NCBI RefSeq assembly: GCF_018987265.1
Contig: NZ_CP076854.1
Location: forward strand, 496,001 to 560,000
Origin: Rhizobium sp. WYJ-E13
Lineage (GTDB): Bacteria > Pseudomonadota > Alphaproteobacteria > Rhizobiales > Rhizobiaceae
Reading direction: 5' to 3'
Length of the DNA stretch: 64,000 nt
Part shown: positions 61,678 to 64,000 of the stretch, one piece after another
Layout of the letters: each line of letters opens with the position of its first letter
Position numbering within the stretch: the first letter of the stretch is position 1
Program-made: the position numbers and the translations under genes
Notes under the pieces: model-generated
The model's database searches: none
What the model was told of the DNA's origin: nothing
The model's input: the letters and a program-made list of their open reading frames with translations, nothing else

Positions 61678-62535
61678 ATGTTCAAGATCCTTAGAGACCT
61701 GCTCCGCTACAACAAGGAATTCCTCTTCGGGACGATCCTGATTCTGATCATTGTCGGGTTGATCGTCTCATCCTTCTTCTCGCCCTATGACGAGACGGCC
61801 ATCTATGTCGTGATCCCCGATATGCCACCGTCAACCGAGTTCTGGTTCGGCACGACGTCGCGCGGACAGGATGTCTTCTGGCAGATCGGCGCGTCGCTGC
61901 GCAATACGCTCATCTTCGGCATCATCGTCGCCGTCATCAGTCGCCTCGTTGCGCTGGTCGTCGGCCTGGTCTCAGGTTACATCGGGGGGCGCACCGACCA
62001 GGTCATCATGGGCATCAACGATACGCTCGGCGCGCTGCCCAATATTCCGATCCTGCTTCTTCTGGTCTTCGTACTGCGTGACCAGATGACATGGTCGATG
62101 CTCGCAATCGTCGCGGCCCTGCTCGGCTGGACGCATGACAGCCGCCTCATCCGCTCCGTGGCGCTCTCGCTGCGCCATCGGGAGTTCACCCGGCATGCGG
62201 TCTTTTCCGGCATGCGCACGTCGCAAATCCTCATCCGCGAGCATCTTCCCTATGTCATGCCGATTGTCTTCTTCACCACGATGAACAACCTGATCTGGGC
62301 GATCGGCCTTGAAGTGACGCTCTCCATTCTCGGCTTTTCCGACATCAACCGGCCGACCGTCGGCGGCATGATCTATTGGGCCAATGCCCATTCCGCCATG
62401 GTCGCCGGTGTCTGGTGGTGGATCGCCTTCCCGATGCTCTTCGTAGTGATCCTCTTCCTCGGCCTCTTCATGCTCGCCATGTCGGTCAACGAATATATCG
62501 ATCCGCGCTCGCGGCTCGCCCGGATGGGAGCCTGA
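61678..62535 (+). CDS. ABC transporter permease, OppC/DppC type
   Basis: A 285-residue permease with six helices. An N-terminal helix (EFLFGTILILIIVGLIVSSFF) precedes the periplasmic loop and the five-helix core; LRHREFTRHAVFSGMRTSQILI is the EAA loop. It pairs with the upstream permease and is separated by 4 bp from the first ATPase. Confidence 0.9.
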   Translation: MFKILRDLLRYNKEFLFGTILILIIVGLIVSSFFSPYDETAIYVVIPDMPPSTEFWFGTTSRGQDVFWQIGASLRNTLIFGIIVAVISRLVALVVGLVSGYIGGRTDQVIMGINDTLGALPNIPILLLLVFVLRDQMTWSMLAIVAALLGWTHDSRLIRSVALSLRHREFTRHAVFSGMRTSQILIREHLPYVMPIVFFTTMNNLIWAIGLEVTLSILGFSDINRPTVGGMIYWANAHSAMVAGVWWWIAFPMLFVVILFLGLFMLAMSVNEYIDPRSRLARMGA

Positions 62536-62539
62536 GACG

Positions 62540-63574
62540 ATGCAGAACCTTTTGAGGAAAGCGCCCTTGACCCTCGTCGAAAATTCCCGGGACGCGCTGA
62601 CGATCGACGGGCTGAAATGCTATTACGTCAACGACTATTTCGGCGTGCGGCGCGAGATCCGCGCGGTCGACGATATCAGCCTGACGGTGCGCAAGAACGA
62701 GATCTACGGCATCGCCGGAGAATCTTCGAGCGGCAAGACCTCGCTGATCAAGACGCTTGCCGGCGCCATTCGCCCGCCGATGCGTGTCGTCGGCGGCACT
62801 GTCAATTTCAACTTCGGCGGCAAGCAGATCGACGTCTATGGCGAGCCGCAGAAAATGAAGGCCGCGCGCTGGCGGCACCTGTCCTATATCATGCAGGGCT
62901 CGATGAACGTGCTGAACCCGGTCCGGCGTGTGAAGCATGCCTTCAACGATTTTGCCTCCCAGCATATGGATCTCGATCCAGTCGCTTTTCGTCAGCGTGT
63001 CGAGGCGCATCTTGCCCGCCTGCATCTCGACCCGCATGTGCTCGAAGCCTTTCCGCATCAACTCTCAGGCGGCATGCGCCAGCGACTGACCATTGCACTG
63101 GCGACCGTCTGTGAACCGGAATTCATCATTGCCGACGAGCCGACGACGGCGCTCGACGTTCTGGTGCAGCAGGATGTTCTTGCGCTGATCAAGGAAGTCC
63201 AGACGCGCATGCAGGCCTCGGTCATCTTTGTGACACACGATATGTCCGTGCATGCCGCGATCACCGATCGCTTAGCCATCATGTATGCCGGGCGGCTTGC
63301 CGAAGAAGGGCCGACCCAGGCGATCTTCGACAATCCGCAGCATCCCTACACGGTTCATCTGATCGGCAGCCTGCCGCGGATCGGCGATACGAAAACCAGA
63401 AAGAGCCTGCAGGGCAAACCGCCGGCGCTTTCCAATCCGCCGCCCGGGTGCCGCTTCCACCCGCGGTGTCCGATCGCGATCGAGAGATGCTCGAAAGAAG
63501 TGCCCGTCATGCAGCCAAGCGCGACCGGCGGGCGTGTCGCCTGTTTCAGGGCAGGGGAGTATAAGATCCAATGA
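62540..63574 (+). CDS. ABC transporter ATP-binding protein, OppD/DppD type
   Basis: A 344-residue ATPase. Walker A reads GESSSGKTS, in which the usual G of GSGK is S (SSGK); signature LSGGMRQRLTIALAT; Walker B FIIADEPTTALD. The C-terminal oligopeptide-type tail (SNPPPGCRFHPRCPIAIERC) with its cysteine cluster is present and often binds an iron-sulfur cluster in this family. It overlaps the next ATPase by 4 bp. Confidence 0.92.
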   Translation: MQNLLRKAPLTLVENSRDALTIDGLKCYYVNDYFGVRREIRAVDDISLTVRKNEIYGIAGESSSGKTSLIKTLAGAIRPPMRVVGGTVNFNFGGKQIDVYGEPQKMKAARWRHLSYIMQGSMNVLNPVRRVKHAFNDFASQHMDLDPVAFRQRVEAHLARLHLDPHVLEAFPHQLSGGMRQRLTIALATVCEPEFIIADEPTTALDVLVQQDVLALIKEVQTRMQASVIFVTHDMSVHAAITDRLAIMYAGRLAEEGPTQAIFDNPQHPYTVHLIGSLPRIGDTKTRKSLQGKPPALSNPPPGCRFHPRCPIAIERCSKEVPVMQPSATGGRVACFRAGEYKIQ

Positions 63575-64000
63575 GCGGCGAACACCTTCTCGAACTTGAG
63601 AACGTCACCAAACTGTTTCCGATCGGCGGCTTCTTCTCGCGTGCCAAGATGGCGGCGGTCAACGACGTCAGTTTCGCGCTTGAGACCGGCCGGCCCGAGA
63701 TTTTCACCATTGTCGGCGAATCCGGCTCCGGCAAGTCCACGCTTGCCAAGATGATTCTCGGCAGTGAAAAGGCCGACCGCGGCACGATCCGCTTCGATGG
63801 CGCCGATATCGGCGATATTCGCAGTCGCAGTGCCCGCGAAGCCTTCATGGCCAGGGTCCAGCCGGTTTTCCAGAACCCGTTCGAAGCCTTCAACCCTCTG
63901 ACGCGCATCGACGAATACCTGTTTGCCACCGCTCATCGTTTCAAGGGTGCCAAGAGCCGCGCTGAGAGGGAGGCGCTTGCCGACGCGGCCCTGCAGCGGG
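63571..64000 (+). CDS. ABC transporter ATP-binding protein, OppF/DppF type, 5' part
   Basis: The gene runs past the right edge. It starts MSGEHLLELENVTKLFPIGG at ATG 63571 inside the previous stop. Walker A is GESGSGKST; QPVFQNPFEAFNPLTRIDEY is the Q-loop region. The signature and Walker B lie outside the window. It completes the pair of ATPases for the oligosaccharide or peptide importer. Confidence 0.88.
   Translation, partial: MSGEHLLELENVTKLFPIGGFFSRAKMAAVNDVSFALETGRPEIFTIVGESGSGKSTLAKMILGSEKADRGTIRFDGADIGDIRSRSAREAFMARVQPVFQNPFEAFNPLTRIDEYLFATAHRFKGAKSRAEREALADAALQR

Overview
The window looks like chromosomal or large-replicon DNA of a Rhizobium-type alphaproteobacterium. It is GC-rich with tight ATGA-type gene overlaps. 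It is dominated by ABC importers and catabolic operons. It carries an agp/agaL alpha-galactoside locus in the Sinorhizobium arrangement, a sitABCD manganese operon with two Mur-type operators, and a rhizobial intergenic palindrome (about 51000-51103). No rRNA, tRNA, CRISPR array, insertion sequence or replication origin was seen.

Layout. (1) 1-7656: the end of a ribose-type ABC importer, followed by a phosphotriesterase-like hydrolase, a GATase-like protein, a divergent PfkB kinase, a BtpA/SgcQ protein, a TenA-like protein without cysteine and an M20 amidohydrolase. The substrate is unknown. (2) 7769-10390, minus strand: four overlapping genes for an apparent lipid pathway (acyltransferase, CDP-DAG synthase, small membrane protein, CDP-alcohol phosphotransferase with a variant motif), resembling E. 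coli ynbAB. (3) 10589-20531: a polyamine-type ABC importer with an M20 amidohydrolase, an MBL-fold hydrolase, two isochorismatase-family hydrolases, a MATE exporter and a GntR regulator. The two arms diverge from a promoter region that holds a perfect 18-bp palindrome. (4) 20683-24324: sitABCD. (5) 24376-31881: a CorA/ZntB-type transporter, then phenylalanine, tyrosine and homogentisate degradation (phhA, hpd, hmgA, FAH, maiA) with two Lrp-type regulators. (6) 31972-40796: accessory genes, namely a histidine phosphatase, a long Prc protease, a MEKHLA protein, a small membrane protein, a class III cyclase with TolB-like and TPR regions, and an unrecognised three-gene cassette built around a thermolysin-like metalloprotein.

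(7) 40900-50992: agpT, agaL1, agpA, agpB, agpC, agpD and agaL2, for uptake of alpha-galactosides and their intracellular hydrolysis by GH4 enzymes. (8) 51151-52004: a RES-Xre toxin-antitoxin pair with an operator over its -10 box. (9) 52074-64000 and beyond: a probable hemicellulose or xylo-oligosaccharide locus with an amidohydrolase, an IlvD/Edd sugar-acid dehydratase, a Gfo/Idh oxidoreductase, a GntR regulator, a GH39 glycosidase, and a five-gene oligopeptide-type ABC importer preceded by a 16-codon leader ORF.

The strongest candidates for undescribed biology are the metalloprotein cassette (38519-40796), the ynbAB-like lipid operon, and the catabolic cluster with the cysteine-free TenA. 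All functions are read from motifs and gene context. No database search was run.
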